Shown here piece by piece: positions 22,925 through 31,450 of a DNA stretch of 64,000 bases. The stretch covers positions 1 through 64,000 of the forward strand of contig NZ_JAEMUW010000023.1 in NCBI RefSeq assembly GCF_016598485.1. Direction: 5' to 3'. A program made the translations under genes and the position numbers. The stretch's first letter is position 1, and the number at the start of each line of letters is the position of its first letter. The notes under the pieces were generated by a model, which was not told where the DNA came from, did no database searches, and saw nothing but the letters and a program-made list of their open reading frames with translations. The DNA comes from Micromonospora coerulea (lineage in GTDB: Bacteria; Actinomycetota; Actinomycetes; Mycobacteriales; Micromonosporaceae).

Positions 22925-23500
22925 GTGGCGGTGGTCAAGCAGCACCGGCGGCGCGCACGAGGGACGCAGCGGTGGACCACCGTGCAGCCGGTCGGCCCGG
23001 TCCAGCGGGAACCCCGTAGCCGATGGCGTCCCGGCTACTGGCTTCGGCACCCGGCGTTCTGCCTGCTCTTGGCCGGGTGCTACGCCCTCACCGTCGTCGG
23101 ATACGGAGTCGGCGGGTTGCTCACCCGGCGCAACCTCCAAGAGCGGGGCGAGCTGACCGCTGGCGTCGTCGAACGGGTGACGCAACGAGAGTCGATGTGG
23201 GTGCAGGTCATCACCCCGGACGGCGAGGCCGTGAGCGCGTACGTGAACGACCTTCCGGCCGACCGCCCCGCCCCCGGCGACCGAGTCACTGTGGTCTACG
23301 ACCCGCAGGATCCGGACTACGCCTACCTGCCGGGCGACTATCCGCCGGAAGTCAGGAACTCGCTGCTGTTGTTCGGCATCGGTCTGATTCCCACCGCGCT
23401 CTACGGGCGGTACCTGCGCCGGACCTGGCATCGGTGGCGCAACCAAGCAGAGGGGTGGCGTCACCGTCGGCCGGTGCCCCGGCTGGGCAAGCGGCAGTGA
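22925..23500 (+). CDS. DUF3592-like membrane protein, 191 aa
   Basis: The protein has a basic N-terminus, a hydrophobic segment (PAFCLLLAGCYALTVVGYGVGG, about residues 43-64), an extracytoplasmic beta domain (TAGVVERVTQRESMWVQVITPDGEAVSAYVNDL ... GDRVTVVYDPQDPDYAYLPGDY) and a second hydrophobic segment (LLLFGIGLIPTALYG). The G-D-x-V-x-V-x-YDP pattern between two membrane helices is that of DUF3592. The GTG 22925 start is uncertain because no clear ribosome binding site is visible. The function is unknown. Confidence 0.6.
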   Translation: MAVVKQHRRRARGTQRWTTVQPVGPVQREPRSRWRPGYWLRHPAFCLLLAGCYALTVVGYGVGGLLTRRNLQERGELTAGVVERVTQRESMWVQVITPDGEAVSAYVNDLPADRPAPGDRVTVVYDPQDPDYAYLPGDYPPEVRNSLLLFGIGLIPTALYGRYLRRTWHRWRNQAEGWRHRRPVPRLGKRQ

Positions 23501-23664
23501 CGGGCGCCGGCGCGCTACCTCCTACTCCTGGCAGTCCGCATTCAGTCCGCAAAAGGGAGACGAACGGCGGGGAGCAGTGTGCGATGTCGAGAGCCGTTTC
23601 CGCTGCTAAAACCTGGTCCGTACAGGTGGTCCGGGGTAGGCGGCTCGATCTCGTAATGCGTAGG

Positions 23665-23963
23665 TCATTCCAGCCGCAGGTCAAGCGCACTTTCTGGCCT
23701 TAGGAAAGTCGCCGTGAACGTCCAGGACCGCTCGTTGAGGGCCGTTTCCAAGGTGACCTCATCCGTGTCGTCCAGGTCCACCTCGACCGGGAGCTCCTCT
23801 GCCAGCCACTACGGACCTGGACCACATGTCGGCCGGGGTGTACGTCGAAGCTCTGCCAGGCCCCACGCTTCAGGCGTGCCACGACCTGGCCGTCGACTTC
23901 GATCCTCATGCGGCTCAGAATCCCACCAACATCCACGGCACGACGGACTGTGATGATCGGCAT
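23665..23963 (-). pseudogene. Conserved small protein gene broken by a one-base deletion
   Basis: ATG 23963 follows an excellent GGGAGGA site and reads MPIITVRRAVDVGGILSRMRIEVDGQVVARLKRGAWQSFDVHPGRHVVQVRSGWQ. Near 23798-23806 the frame is lost, and the continuation ELPVEVDLDDTDEVTLETALNERSWTFTATF ... ALDLRLE is in another frame, ending at 23665. One extra base rejoins them into a protein of about 98 aa. Its pattern (a basic ligand-like beta sandwich with KRG-FDV-PG-HVVQVR) recurs in actinobacteria, but I know no function. It could be a true pseudogene or a sequencing error. Confidence 0.65.
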
Positions 23964-24210
23964 GAGTGTGTCCTCCCTGTCACGCGCCCGTGATTCATCG
24001 GAGCACGTCAAGGCTGTGCACGCCACACAGCGACAGCAACCGCTGACAACAGTCCCGTGCCCAGGCGTACGGGGCCGGACGATGAGGGCGGAGGGCCAGC
24101 GGCAAAAGCCCGGATCTGAACCATCCAGGACGGACGCGCCGAGGCTAGTTGAGTCGGCCTGGAGCGCGGTGCCGGCATTGCTGCTGGTCCGTTTCTCCAG
24201 GCCGCTCGCC

Positions 24211-24244
24211 GAACCCGCCGTGCGCGTCTCCGCGCAACGGGCTC
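24211..24244 (-). ncRNA. Group II intron domain V
   Basis: The minus strand folds into the 34-nt catalytic hairpin: GAGCCCGTTGCGCG, loop GAGA, CGCGCACGGCGGGTTC, with the conserved GAGC start, the two-base bulge and the GGTTC-type end. It lies 17 bases after the maturase stop. Confidence 0.82.
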
Positions 24245-24260
24245 TCCACGGTTGCTGTCG

Positions 24261-25730
24261 TCAGGCGTGGTCGGTCGCAGGCCAGGGGCTGGGGATCATG
24301 CGCCGGCGGTAGCGGGTCACGGGGATGGCCGCTATCGGTCGGTACTCGGTCCCGTCCGCGTTGATGGGTAGCCACTTGCCGGTTGGCGTGGTGAATCTTC
24401 GGCGGACGGCCTTCCAGTTCCAGCGGTGCCGGTGTATCAGCATCCTGATCAGCCGTTGCCAGGCGAACCGGTCCAGGGTGTGGAAGGTGTGTTTGGCGAC
24501 GGCGTGCCGGAAGTAGTTGGCCCAGCCGTGCATGACCTGGTTGAGGCGGGTCAGCACGTACCCGAGGTTCTGCTGTGATGTCCTGTGGGTCAGTGCTCGG
24601 ATCTTCGCCTTCAGCGACCGGGTCGGCCGTTCGGCGATGAACGTGTACACGTGCCACTGGTTCGAGCCTCGCTTGCGGCGCCACCGGATGTGGAACCCCA
24701 GGAAGTCGAACCCGTCGCGCATGTGCACGATCCGCGTCTTGGCCGGCGACAGGCGCAGGCCCAGCGGAGCGAGCACGGCGGCGACGTCCTCGCGCAGCGC
24801 GATGGTGTGGTCCTCGGTCCCGTGGACGAGGACCACGAAGTCGTCGGCGTAGCGCACGAGGCGCCACGTCGGCAACCCTCTGCCGCGCCGGTAGTTGCGC
24901 CGGCCGCTGGTGGACATCGTCCCGCCCGGCTTCCACGGCGCCATCAGGTGCTCGTCGAGCACCGACAGCGCGATGTTGGCCAGCAGCGGGGACAGGATGC
25001 CGCCCTGCGGCGTGCCGGTGTGCGTGTCCCGCCGGTCACCGATCTCGGTGAGCACTCCGGCCTTGAGGAACGCCTTCACCAGTGTCAGCACGCGTTTGTC
25101 CTTCACCCGTGCTCGTACGCGGTCCATCAACGCGGTGTGGTCGATGGAGTCGAAGCATGCTTCGATGTCCGCGTCGAGCACCCACCGGTACCCGTTGGTG
25201 CCGTAGAGATGGATGTCGGCGATCGCGTCCTGGGCCCGCCGTTTGGGCCGGAACCCGTAGGAGACCGGCTCGAAGTCGGCCTCGAAGATCGGTTCCAGCA
25301 CCAGCTTCAACGCCGCCTGCACGACCCGGTCCGCCACGGTCGGAATACCGAGGCGGCGGACCTTGCCCGACCCGCCCGGCTTCGGGATCTTGCGTTCCCG
25401 TACCGGCAGCGGCCGGAACGTGCCCGCCTTGAGCTGGGCACGCAGGTCGTCCAGGAATCCCGGGACGCCGATGAACTCCTCGACGTGGGCGACGGTCAGG
25501 CCATCCACGCCAGGGGTTCGAGCGCCCAGGTTGCCCGCGACCCGGACGAACGCCATGAGCAGCGTCGCCGGATCGTGCACGAGGTTGAACAGGTCATCAA
25601 ACCGGCGGCCGGGATCGGCCGCCGCCCAACGATGAAGTTTGGCCTGCATCTCCGCTACCCGCTGGTCCGGACTCGCGTCCGGGCGGGCGTCGCCATTCGG
25701 CGGCGCGTCTTGCGGCATTACAGCATCCAT
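24261..25730 (-). CDS. ltrA: Group II intron-encoded reverse transcriptase/maturase
   Basis: ATG 25730 (MDAVMPQDA) gives 489 aa. The N-terminus (GARTPGVDGLTV) and reverse transcriptase blocks are clear: VRRLGIPTVADRVVQAALKLVLEPIFE, YGFRPKRRAQDAI, WVLDADIEACFDSIDH, GTPQGGILSPLLANI, and the active site RYADDFVVLV (about residues 292-301). Maturase domain X follows (YVLTRLNQVMHGWANYFRHA). No C-terminal HNH endonuclease motif is visible. The protein splices its own intron and copies it into DNA targets. The frame continues upstream into the intron leader, which is not coding. Confidence 0.93.
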   Translation of the reverse strand: MDAVMPQDAPPNGDARPDASPDQRVAEMQAKLHRWAAADPGRRFDDLFNLVHDPATLLMAFVRVAGNLGARTPGVDGLTVAHVEEFIGVPGFLDDLRAQLKAGTFRPLPVRERKIPKPGGSGKVRRLGIPTVADRVVQAALKLVLEPIFEADFEPVSYGFRPKRRAQDAIADIHLYGTNGYRWVLDADIEACFDSIDHTALMDRVRARVKDKRVLTLVKAFLKAGVLTEIGDRRDTHTGTPQGGILSPLLANIALSVLDEHLMAPWKPGGTMSTSGRRNYRRGRGLPTWRLVRYADDFVVLVHGTEDHTIALREDVAAVLAPLGLRLSPAKTRIVHMRDGFDFLGFHIRWRRKRGSNQWHVYTFIAERPTRSLKAKIRALTHRTSQQNLGYVLTRLNQVMHGWANYFRHAVAKHTFHTLDRFAWQRLIRMLIHRHRWNWKAVRRRFTTPTGKWLPINADGTEYRPIAAIPVTRYRRRMIPSPWPATDHA

Positions 25731-26307
25731 CCCTTCGCGTAACCGCTGCCGCCCTTCCCCATGTACCGGGCTCTCCCCAGTTCGGAGTACTACGGCGGCT
25801 CCGCCCCACCCGGCCCGTTCGACGGTCGGTGCGCCTATCCCGACCCGCCGGCTGGCTGCCGACCCGTCGGGAACCGCGACCGGATGGTTCCCGTGTTCAC
25901 TGCTGTTCGTTCGTCGAAGGAGGAGCCCGACTTTGCCCCTGCGGCCTCGCCATGGGTACGCCGCAGACCTTCCCCATGGCCTTCCGGACCGGCGATCCTG
26001 TCCAGCCCGGAAGATCCCCGCCAACCCTGTCGGCGGGCAAACACCGCTCCCGGCCCCTATCCACCAGGTTCGAGCCGGCAACCCATTGAGGGACGTGATG
26101 ACGCCGGTTCCTCGCGTACTCCTCTTCGTCTCGCTCGCCGGACCCGCACCATCTGGCAGTGCTGGCACGTCCCGGCTTTGTCAGGGCTGCTCCCACCCGT
26201 CCCGGCACCACCCGGAACAGGCTGCCCTCAGCTACGTCCACCTGCTGCGACAGGCAGACGGTGGCAGTCTTCCACCTCCACTCGAACAACAGCGCCTCAC
26301 GGCGCAC

Positions 26308-26347
26308 CGGATCAGAAGGTTAGGGGTTCGAGTCCCTTCGGGCGCAC
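26308..26347 (+). repeat. tRNA-Arg 3' fragment (att-like scar)
   Basis: The 40 bases from CGGATCAGAAGG through GGGGTTCGAGTCCC to GGGCGCAC match the anticodon-loop-to-3'-end part of an actinobacterial tRNA-Arg with GCGCCCG acceptor. No 5' half is present, so this is not a working tRNA. It has the extent of an integrase att core, and a degenerate integrase lies beside it. On the other side it stops exactly at the group II intron boundary. Confidence 0.65.
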
Positions 26348-26423
26348 AGCAGGTCAATGGCCGGTTTCCCAGTGCGGGTGACCGGCCGTTGATCTTTCTG
26401 ACCCCCACGGTTGACCCCTACGC

Positions 26424-26838
26424 CTACGCGTCGAAGAGGAAGCCGAGCCGGTCCACCGAGTCCTGCTGCACCCGACACGTCGCCTCCACGTAGATCGACT
26501 TGGTGACGGTGGGTGAGCTGTGCCCGAGCACGTCCTGAATCCGTTCGAGCGGCACGCCCTGGTCGTAAAGCAGCGTCGCGCACGAATGGCGCAGGTCATG
26601 CACGCGAATACGCCGAACCCCCGCCCGCTCGCACAACTGGTCGAAGTGCCGATTGATGTTGCGGGGCTCGATCGGAGTGCCGATCTTCGTGGCGGTCCCC
26701 GGCCGGCTCCCGCTCCGTCCGTTGCAACGCCCGATGACCGCGCAGCACGTCGACCAGACTGAGCGCCAGAGCCACGGCCGGCTCCGATCCGTCCGTCTTC
26801 ACCGGCCCGAACCGCAGCTCCCCGCCGGTGCGTGGCAA
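26424..26838 (-). pseudogene. Truncated, frameshifted tyrosine integrase next to the tRNA-Arg fragment
   Basis: The 3' part reads CERAGVRRIRVHDLRHSCATLLYDQGVPLERIQDVLGHSSPTVTKSIYVEA ... VDRLGFLFDA, with the H-x-L-R-H box and a complete C-terminus. Upstream, GGELRFGPVKTDGSEPAVAL ... LVDVLRGHRALQRTERE is in another frame; the two join near 26700 if one base in a G run is removed. The first half of the gene is missing. It belongs to a different integrase type from the three remnants at 22.1, 29.4 and 31.5 kb, and its 3' end faces the tRNA-Arg scar. Confidence 0.75.
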
Positions 26839-26925
26839 CCAGCTATCCGCGATCTTCTTCTAGGTCGCTTCTGGCCGCCCACGCCGACGCCGCGCCGGTT
26901 GACGCTCGCTGTCAGTCCGTTCTCC

Positions 26926-27891
26926 TCAGAACGCGGAGCGCCGGATCCGCCAGAAGACCAGCGCCAGCAACAGCACGGCCAACCCGACGAAGGTGACGGT
27001 CTCGATGAGCTGGAAGGTCCAGTATCGCTCAATGGGCTGGTAGACGACCCAACGCTGGATACCGTGGTCGTGGAGGTAGGTGGTGGGGTCGCCGCCCCCT
27101 TCACGAGCCTTGCCCTCCATGATGACGGCGCCGAGTCCGGTGATGTGCCGGCCGCCAGCGTCGATGAAGCCCTGGTCCAGGATCATGTCCTGCACGTTGG
27201 ACGTGCCGTCGGTGATGTCGCCGGATCCTGGAACGAAGGCCTCGACGCGGGTGACCGGCGTGACGAAGTGAGGACGGATCCAGCCGGCGACGGTGAAGCG
27301 CATCGCCAAGAACACGACGAACGCCCCGGCGGCCGCCGGCAGACTGCGGCGCAGCACCGCTCCGGCGGCGACACTCAGCGCGAACGCAAACAGTGTGTAC
27401 GCCATGGGCGCGACGCCCGTGAGGTCGAAGCCTGTGATGTCGAACCCGCCGCCCAGCAGATCAAGCGGTCGCCGATACCAGCCGATCACTGCGGACAGGC
27501 CTGCGGCGAGAAGGACGCTGACTGTGCCGAGCGCCACGACCTTGAAGGCCAGCCAGCGCCTACGGGGCACTGCCTGTGTCCAGACCAACTGCCAGGTGCC
27601 CGCCTCTAGTTCACGGGCGAGCAGCGGCGCGCCGAGGAACCCGCTGATCGCGTACGGCGCGAAGTTGAGCAGGATCAGCACGGCAGTGCTGTAGCCGTAG
27701 TCCTGCTGGAGCCGAACCAGCGCGGAGCGGCAGGCCTGGTCCAGCGGCGGCGCCAGGCAGTGCGCGGAGCCCAGCGGGAACAGGGCGTGCATCGGCCGGC
27801 CGAGTATGAAGAGCACCATAGCGACGACGCCGACGAAGATCGCCAGGGCCAGGGCCTCGCTGCGATGCTGGCGCCACATCATCCATGTCAT
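26926..27891 (-). CDS. ABC transporter permease
   Basis: ATG 27891 overlaps the ATPase stop by 4 bases and gives 321 aa. Six hydrophobic segments are visible, among them LALAIFVGVVAMVLFILG, GYSTAVLILLNFAPYAISGFLG, FKVVALGTVSVLLAAGLSAV, SLPAAAGAFVVFLAMRFTV and LIETVTFVGLAVLLLALVFW, with a large extracytoplasmic loop before the last one. The pattern (RELEAGTWQLVWTQAVPRRRWL) matches permeases paired with YtrA-type GntR regulators. Such systems export or resist peptides and cell-wall-active compounds; the substrate is not known. Confidence 0.85.
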   Translation of the reverse strand: MTWMMWRQHRSEALALAIFVGVVAMVLFILGRPMHALFPLGSAHCLAPPLDQACRSALVRLQQDYGYSTAVLILLNFAPYAISGFLGAPLLARELEAGTWQLVWTQAVPRRRWLAFKVVALGTVSVLLAAGLSAVIGWYRRPLDLLGGGFDITGFDLTGVAPMAYTLFAFALSVAAGAVLRRSLPAAAGAFVVFLAMRFTVAGWIRPHFVTPVTRVEAFVPGSGDITDGTSNVQDMILDQGFIDAGGRHITGLGAVIMEGKAREGGGDPTTYLHDHGIQRWVVYQPIERYWTFQLIETVTFVGLAVLLLALVFWRIRRSAF

Positions 27892-28781
27892 GCCGGCTCC
27901 TTGTGGGACCCGGCCTCGAGGTCGACGGGTCGGCGCAGGTAGGCCAGCACCAGCTCTTCCAACCCGACGGGGTTTGCCTGCCAACCGGGCATGATCGCTG
28001 CCGCTCCTTGGCGTACCAGCAAGGTGCTGTGTCTGTCGCTGTGCTTGACCTCGACCACGGACCGGGAGCCGCGGGGGTCTGTCTCGATCCGCGGACCCAC
28101 GAGCAGGCGGTGCTCGGCGAGCAGCGAGTCGATGTCGCCGCTGAGCACGACCTGGCCGTGGTTGATCACGACGAGGTGGTCGCAGACCCGTTCGAGCTCG
28201 TGGACGGCGTGGGAGGAGAACAACACGGTCAATTCGCCGTCGGCGACCGCGCCCATGAGGGTCTGCTGGAACTCCTGCCGTGCCAACGGATCCAGACTGG
28301 ACATCGGCTCGTCGAGCACCAGCAGATTGGGTCGCTTGGCCAGCGCCAGCGCGAGCGCCACCTGGGACTGCTGCCCTCCGGAGAGCGCGCCGGCGCGGGC
28401 GTCCAGCGAAATGCCCAGCTGGGTCAGGCGCCGCGCGGCCAGTTCGTGGTCGAAGCGCACGTTGCACGAGCGGCCGAAGCGCAGCAGATCCGCCACGGTG
28501 AACTGGCGGTAGAGCGGGTGGTCCTGCGCAAGGAAACCGATGCGGGACAAGGCCCGCACGCTGTTCGTGGTGGGCGATTCGCCGAACACCTCGACCGATC
28601 CCACCGTCGGCGTGAGCAGACCGACCGACAGTCGCAGCAAGGTGGTCTTGCCGGCGCCGTTCGGGCCGACCAGTGCGCTGACACGGCCGGGCGGCAGCTC
28701 CAGCGTGCAGTCGCGCAAGGCCCAGGCCTCGCGATACCGCTTGCCGACGTTCCGGGTACGCAGCGCCGGCTGGGCCCTCAT
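27888..28781 (-). CDS. ABC transporter ATP-binding protein
   Basis: This 297-aa ATPase has Walker A GPNGAGKT (about residues 39-46), the Q-loop in FLAQDHPLY, signature LSGGQQSQ, Walker B LLVLDEPMSSLD and the switch His in FSSHAV. The C-terminal 70 residues are a subfamily-specific extension. It overlaps both neighbours: the GntR stop upstream and the permease start downstream. It is the cytosolic motor for the permease next to it. Confidence 0.92.
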   Translation of the reverse strand: MRAQPALRTRNVGKRYREAWALRDCTLELPPGRVSALVGPNGAGKTTLLRLSVGLLTPTVGSVEVFGESPTTNSVRALSRIGFLAQDHPLYRQFTVADLLRFGRSCNVRFDHELAARRLTQLGISLDARAGALSGGQQSQVALALALAKRPNLLVLDEPMSSLDPLARQEFQQTLMGAVADGELTVLFSSHAVHELERVCDHLVVINHGQVVLSGDIDSLLAEHRLLVGPRIETDPRGSRSVVEVKHSDRHSTLLVRQGAAAIMPGWQANPVGLEELVLAYLRRPVDLEAGSHKEPA

Positions 28782-29182
28782 GCCGTCTTCCTCTTCGTCT
28801 TCGTCTTCGTCTGGTGGTGGACGCTGGAGAAGAGGGCGGCGATTGCGTGATCGTCGAGCCCTGCTGCGTACGCCCGGCGCAGCCAGGTTTGCAGGCCGTG
28901 TCGCAGCGAGGTGTAGGTCGCCGGGGGCACCGCAGCCGGCAGTGTGTCGTTGACGAACGTGCCGTGGCCGGGCCGGCCGGTGACGAGGTCCCCCTGCTCC
29001 AGCTGGCGGTATGCCTTCGCCACTGTGTTCGGGTTGATGGCGAGGGACTCGACGACCTCCCGGATCAGGGGCAGGCGGTCGCCGGGCTGAAGAAAACCCA
29101 GCAGGACTGCCTGCTGGACCTGCTGGACCAGCTGCAGATACGGCGGTACGCCGGAGCTGGTGTCGAGCCGGAAGTGGAACAA
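28778..29182 (-). CDS. GntR-family regulator, YtrA type
   Basis: The start is TTG 29182 (reading MFHFRLDTSSGVPPYLQLV), just after an AGGAGG-type site. The 134-aa protein is a winged helix (GDRLPLIREVVESLAINPNTVAKAYRQLEQGDLVTGRPGHGTFV, about residues 33-76) with only a short C-terminal dimer helix, the hallmark of YtrA regulators. It heads the operon with the ABC transporter and should repress it. An operator candidate overlaps its promoter. The Lys/Thr-rich tail (TKTKTKRKTA) is unusual and arises from a CTT repeat. Confidence 0.88.
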   Translation of the reverse strand: MFHFRLDTSSGVPPYLQLVQQVQQAVLLGFLQPGDRLPLIREVVESLAINPNTVAKAYRQLEQGDLVTGRPGHGTFVNDTLPAAVPPATYTSLRHGLQTWLRRAYAAGLDDHAIAALFSSVHHQTKTKTKRKTA

Positions 29183-29196
29183 AGGACCTCCCCTCC

Positions 29197-29216
29197 TTTA
29201 CTAAGGGCGTAGTAAA
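29197..29216 (-). promoter_or_regulatory. Candidate YtrA/GntR operator
   Basis: TTTACTA-AGGGCG-TAGTAAA is a perfect 7-bp inverted repeat with a 6-base spacer, 14 bases upstream of the GntR start. AT-rich palindromes of this form are typical YtrA-type binding sites, so autoregulation of the operon is likely. Confidence 0.65.
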
Positions 29217-29416
29217 GCAGTAAAGCCAGTAGTTCTCAACGGGTCTCGGCCGGCGGCGACGACCCGGATCCGTCAGCGGTCGGTCAGGCCGCCGATCTCG
29301 GCGAGTACGGCGTCCACGAGCGGAAGCACTTGTGCCGCAAGCTGTGGGCGGCGGGTCGGGCCATCCACTGGCCAGTAACCGGCCTCCCCAGCGGGCGCAG
29401 GCGGGCACGAGCGGTC

Positions 29417-29674
29417 CTTCTCCCCGAGTTGGGATCTTGCGTGCCATCCGCGTGCCATTCACCGTCGACATCGGCCCTCGCCGGCGATGCGGCGGTCCAT
29501 CGTCCGGGCGATCTCGTGGTCGCGCTCGCTGGTGGCGTGCTGGTAGATCAGGGCGGCGCGCATGGTCGCGTGTCCCATGCGGTGCATGAGTTCGCGGGTG
29601 CTGGCCCGCGCCGACGCGGCGAGCGTGTTGCCGGTGTGCCGTAGGTCGTGGAAGTGGAAGCCAGCCAGCCCCAC
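29417..29674 (-). pseudogene. Truncated tyrosine integrase (copy B)
   Basis: The 3' portion of an integrase is in frame here: LAGFHFHDLRHTGNTLAASARASTRELMHRMGHATMRAALIYQHATSERDHEIARTMDRRIAGEG, with the H-x-L-R-H box, the GHA His and the Tyr in ALIYQHAT. Everything upstream is missing. The DNA is closely similar to copy A, including the sequence after the stop. No tRNA fragment lies beside it. This suggests duplication or repeated arrival of related elements. Confidence 0.75.
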
Positions 29675-29952
29675 CGAGGCGACCGTCTTGGTCCACCTGA
29701 CGGCCCGCCCGAAGTTGCCGGAACGCAGCGGCGCCCCCTTCGCGCCGGTGAAGATCAGCGCATCGACGAAGGGCTACGGCAAGACCACCGTAGGAGGGAG
29801 TTTTGGCTGGAGAAGGAAGTCTCGGCCGAAGCCGCTCGCATGGCAGCCTCCCACGGACTGGTCTGCTACGACCCGCAGTGGGAACTACTCCGGCGGACGG
29901 CCGAGGAGCAAACGCCGTGATGCAGGTCGACGCATAGCCGAGCCGATTTGAC
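29675..29952. other. No complete gene; possible 3' fragment
   Basis: The plus strand has a readable tail (EFWLEKEVSAEAARMAASHGLVCYDPQWELLRRTAEEQTP, ending at 29920) that looks protein-like but has no credible start, so it may be the end of a gene cut off by insertion events. Nothing else is recognised. Confidence 0.3.
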
Positions 29953-31218
29953 TCAAAGCCGGTCGTATTGCTCGCGGACCAGCGCATTGACAGTGGCGTC
30001 GATGTCCGACGGTCCACCGTTCGCGCTGACGAGCACCACGACGTCATCCCGGTGCGCGATCGCGTTCACCTCGACCCGTCCCTGCTCTTCACCGCTGAAG
30101 ACCATGGCCCCCGGCACATTGGGGAGGTCCACGCCGTTGATCGTGCTTCGGACAGCCCCCTCGATGTCGACGTAGGACCGCTGGAACTGGTCGGCCACCA
30201 GGGGCGAGTCGAATTGGAGCAGCGTGACCTGCACCAAGGCGTGGTCGGGCCGGGTCCACGCCGTCCCCGCGGAGTGCTGCACGTCATCGCGTAGCTGCTC
30301 GGCGAGCATCAGTGCCCGGAAGTCCGTGAGCGGCAGGAGCCGGGAGGTGTTGACCCGGTCGTCGGCGGCTGCCGGTTGAGCGGGTGTCGAGTCGGCCGGC
30401 GATGCCACCAGCAGCGTCGCGAGGTCGCGGTGCCGGTTGGCGGGCCGGTGCGTCGCCTGCCAGGCGAACGTCCCGACCAGGATCGCCACGGTGAGGGTGC
30501 CCACCACGACGCCGGTGACGGGCCAGGGCTGACGCCACCACGGCAGGCGCGCGGGGCGGGCCGACCAGCTCTGGCCGAGCATCAGCGCCGGGAACGGGGT
30601 GCTCGGTGCGGCGGGAGCCGACGACCCGGCTCCGACGGCTTCGGCGTCGGGTGTCGGCCCAACCGGGGCGGGCGTGGGTGGTGCCGACGACTGCGGCGAC
30701 GGCGGCAGAGCCGAAGCGCCAATGGCCAGCAGCATCGTCCCGAACAGCGCGAGGTAGGTGCCGGCGAGGAAGTCAGTGCTGGGTCCATCGCCGATGGGGA
30801 ATCCGCTAGCGTCGATGGCGGCGCCCGGTGCAAACATCGTCAGCGCCAGCATCAGCGCCAGCATCAGCAGCCGGGCGGCGATCCGTACACCACGGCGCCA
30901 CTCCGGCCTTACCCACGCCGCCACCAGCAACGAAAGCAGCAGGACCCAACCGGCATACAGGGACGCCTGAATGCCCGGCAGATCGGTCAACGCGTACGTC
31001 TTCGCCTCGGCGGTCGGCGCCCCACCCAACAGGCGATCAATGACGTCCTGCCCCGGTCTCGCGACTACCCACGGCAGGGAGTGCGCGTTGACCAGCACGA
31101 CAAGTCCGAAGAGCATCGTCGCCACGGCCTTTGCACGGCCCTTACCCAGTTCGTCCGTGCCGGGTCGACCCGAGCTGAGGTGCTCCGAGCCAGAGGTGAT
31201 CTTCACGGTGGACATCAT
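29953..31218 (-). CDS. Membrane protein with large extracytoplasmic C-terminal domain, 421 aa
   Basis: Four hydrophobic segments lie in the N-terminal half (MLFGLVVLVNAHSLPWV, LYAGWVLLLSLLVAAWV, LLMLALMLALTMFAPG, FLAGTYLALFGTMLLAIGAS). A Pro/Ala/Ser-rich linker, a fifth helix (VTGVVVGTLTVAILVGTFAW) and an outer domain of about 150 residues (VNTSRLLPLTDFRALMLAEQL ... VQVTLLQFDSPLVADQFQRSYVDI) follow. The outer domain resembles actinobacterial lipoprotein-like sensor domains, but I cannot name the family. The gene is intact amid debris. Confidence 0.65.
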   Translation of the reverse strand: MMSTVKITSGSEHLSSGRPGTDELGKGRAKAVATMLFGLVVLVNAHSLPWVVARPGQDVIDRLLGGAPTAEAKTYALTDLPGIQASLYAGWVLLLSLLVAAWVRPEWRRGVRIAARLLMLALMLALTMFAPGAAIDASGFPIGDGPSTDFLAGTYLALFGTMLLAIGASALPPSPQSSAPPTPAPVGPTPDAEAVGAGSSAPAAPSTPFPALMLGQSWSARPARLPWWRQPWPVTGVVVGTLTVAILVGTFAWQATHRPANRHRDLATLLVASPADSTPAQPAAADDRVNTSRLLPLTDFRALMLAEQLRDDVQHSAGTAWTRPDHALVQVTLLQFDSPLVADQFQRSYVDIEGAVRSTINGVDLPNVPGAMVFSGEEQGRVEVNAIAHRDDVVVLVSANGGPSDIDATVNALVREQYDRL

Positions 31219-31450
31219 GGCAGCGCTACCGCACGTGGTCGACCCCGATTTCAGGGCAGCGTCAGCCGAGCCGACGGCGCCTCAGGCCGCCGCGCAGAGC
31301 CGCCGCGCCCGGATGCGCAGCCGCTCGAGTGCGCGAGAACCAGGCCAAGGCGGACTGTGCCGGACGGCCTGAACGTGGTCTTGGGAACTTACGGATCAGG
31401 TGGCGACGGCGTGCCAGCCACGCGCCGGTAGCCAGTGCCTCCAGATCCCG

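Larger units (their letters stand above)
24146..26307 (-). mobile_element. Group II intron with encoded reverse transcriptase, about 2.2 kb
   Basis: The 5' end is placed at 26307 because the minus strand there reads GTGCGCC, the conserved group II 5' start, followed by the typical complement GGCGC. A leader of about 580 bases precedes the maturase gene, and a recognisable domain V (24211-24244) and a domain VI stem (GGCCTGGAG/CTCCAGGCC, about 24157-24202) follow it. The 3' end is only approximate (24145-24150). All parts needed for splicing and retrohoming seem present. It is not inside a recognisable protein gene: its 5' exon is the antisense of a tRNA-Arg 3' fragment. Confidence 0.8.

Noticed and set aside
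26308..26347. A functional tRNA-Arg gene
   Set aside because: Only the anticodon-to-3' part exists; the acceptor 5' strand, D arm and 5' anticodon stem are missing on both sides.
29273..29458. Minus-strand frame ending LAAQVLPLVDAVLAEIGGLTDR
   Set aside because: The final 22 residues look protein-like, but the upstream part covers non-coding sequence after integrase copy B. It is too short to support as a gene.
27888..30047. A 719-codon open frame on the minus strand
   Set aside because: Only its last part (28781-27888) is the ABC ATPase. The rest is chance open frame across the GntR gene and integrase remnant in the wrong phase, as shown by its Arg/Pro-rich composition.
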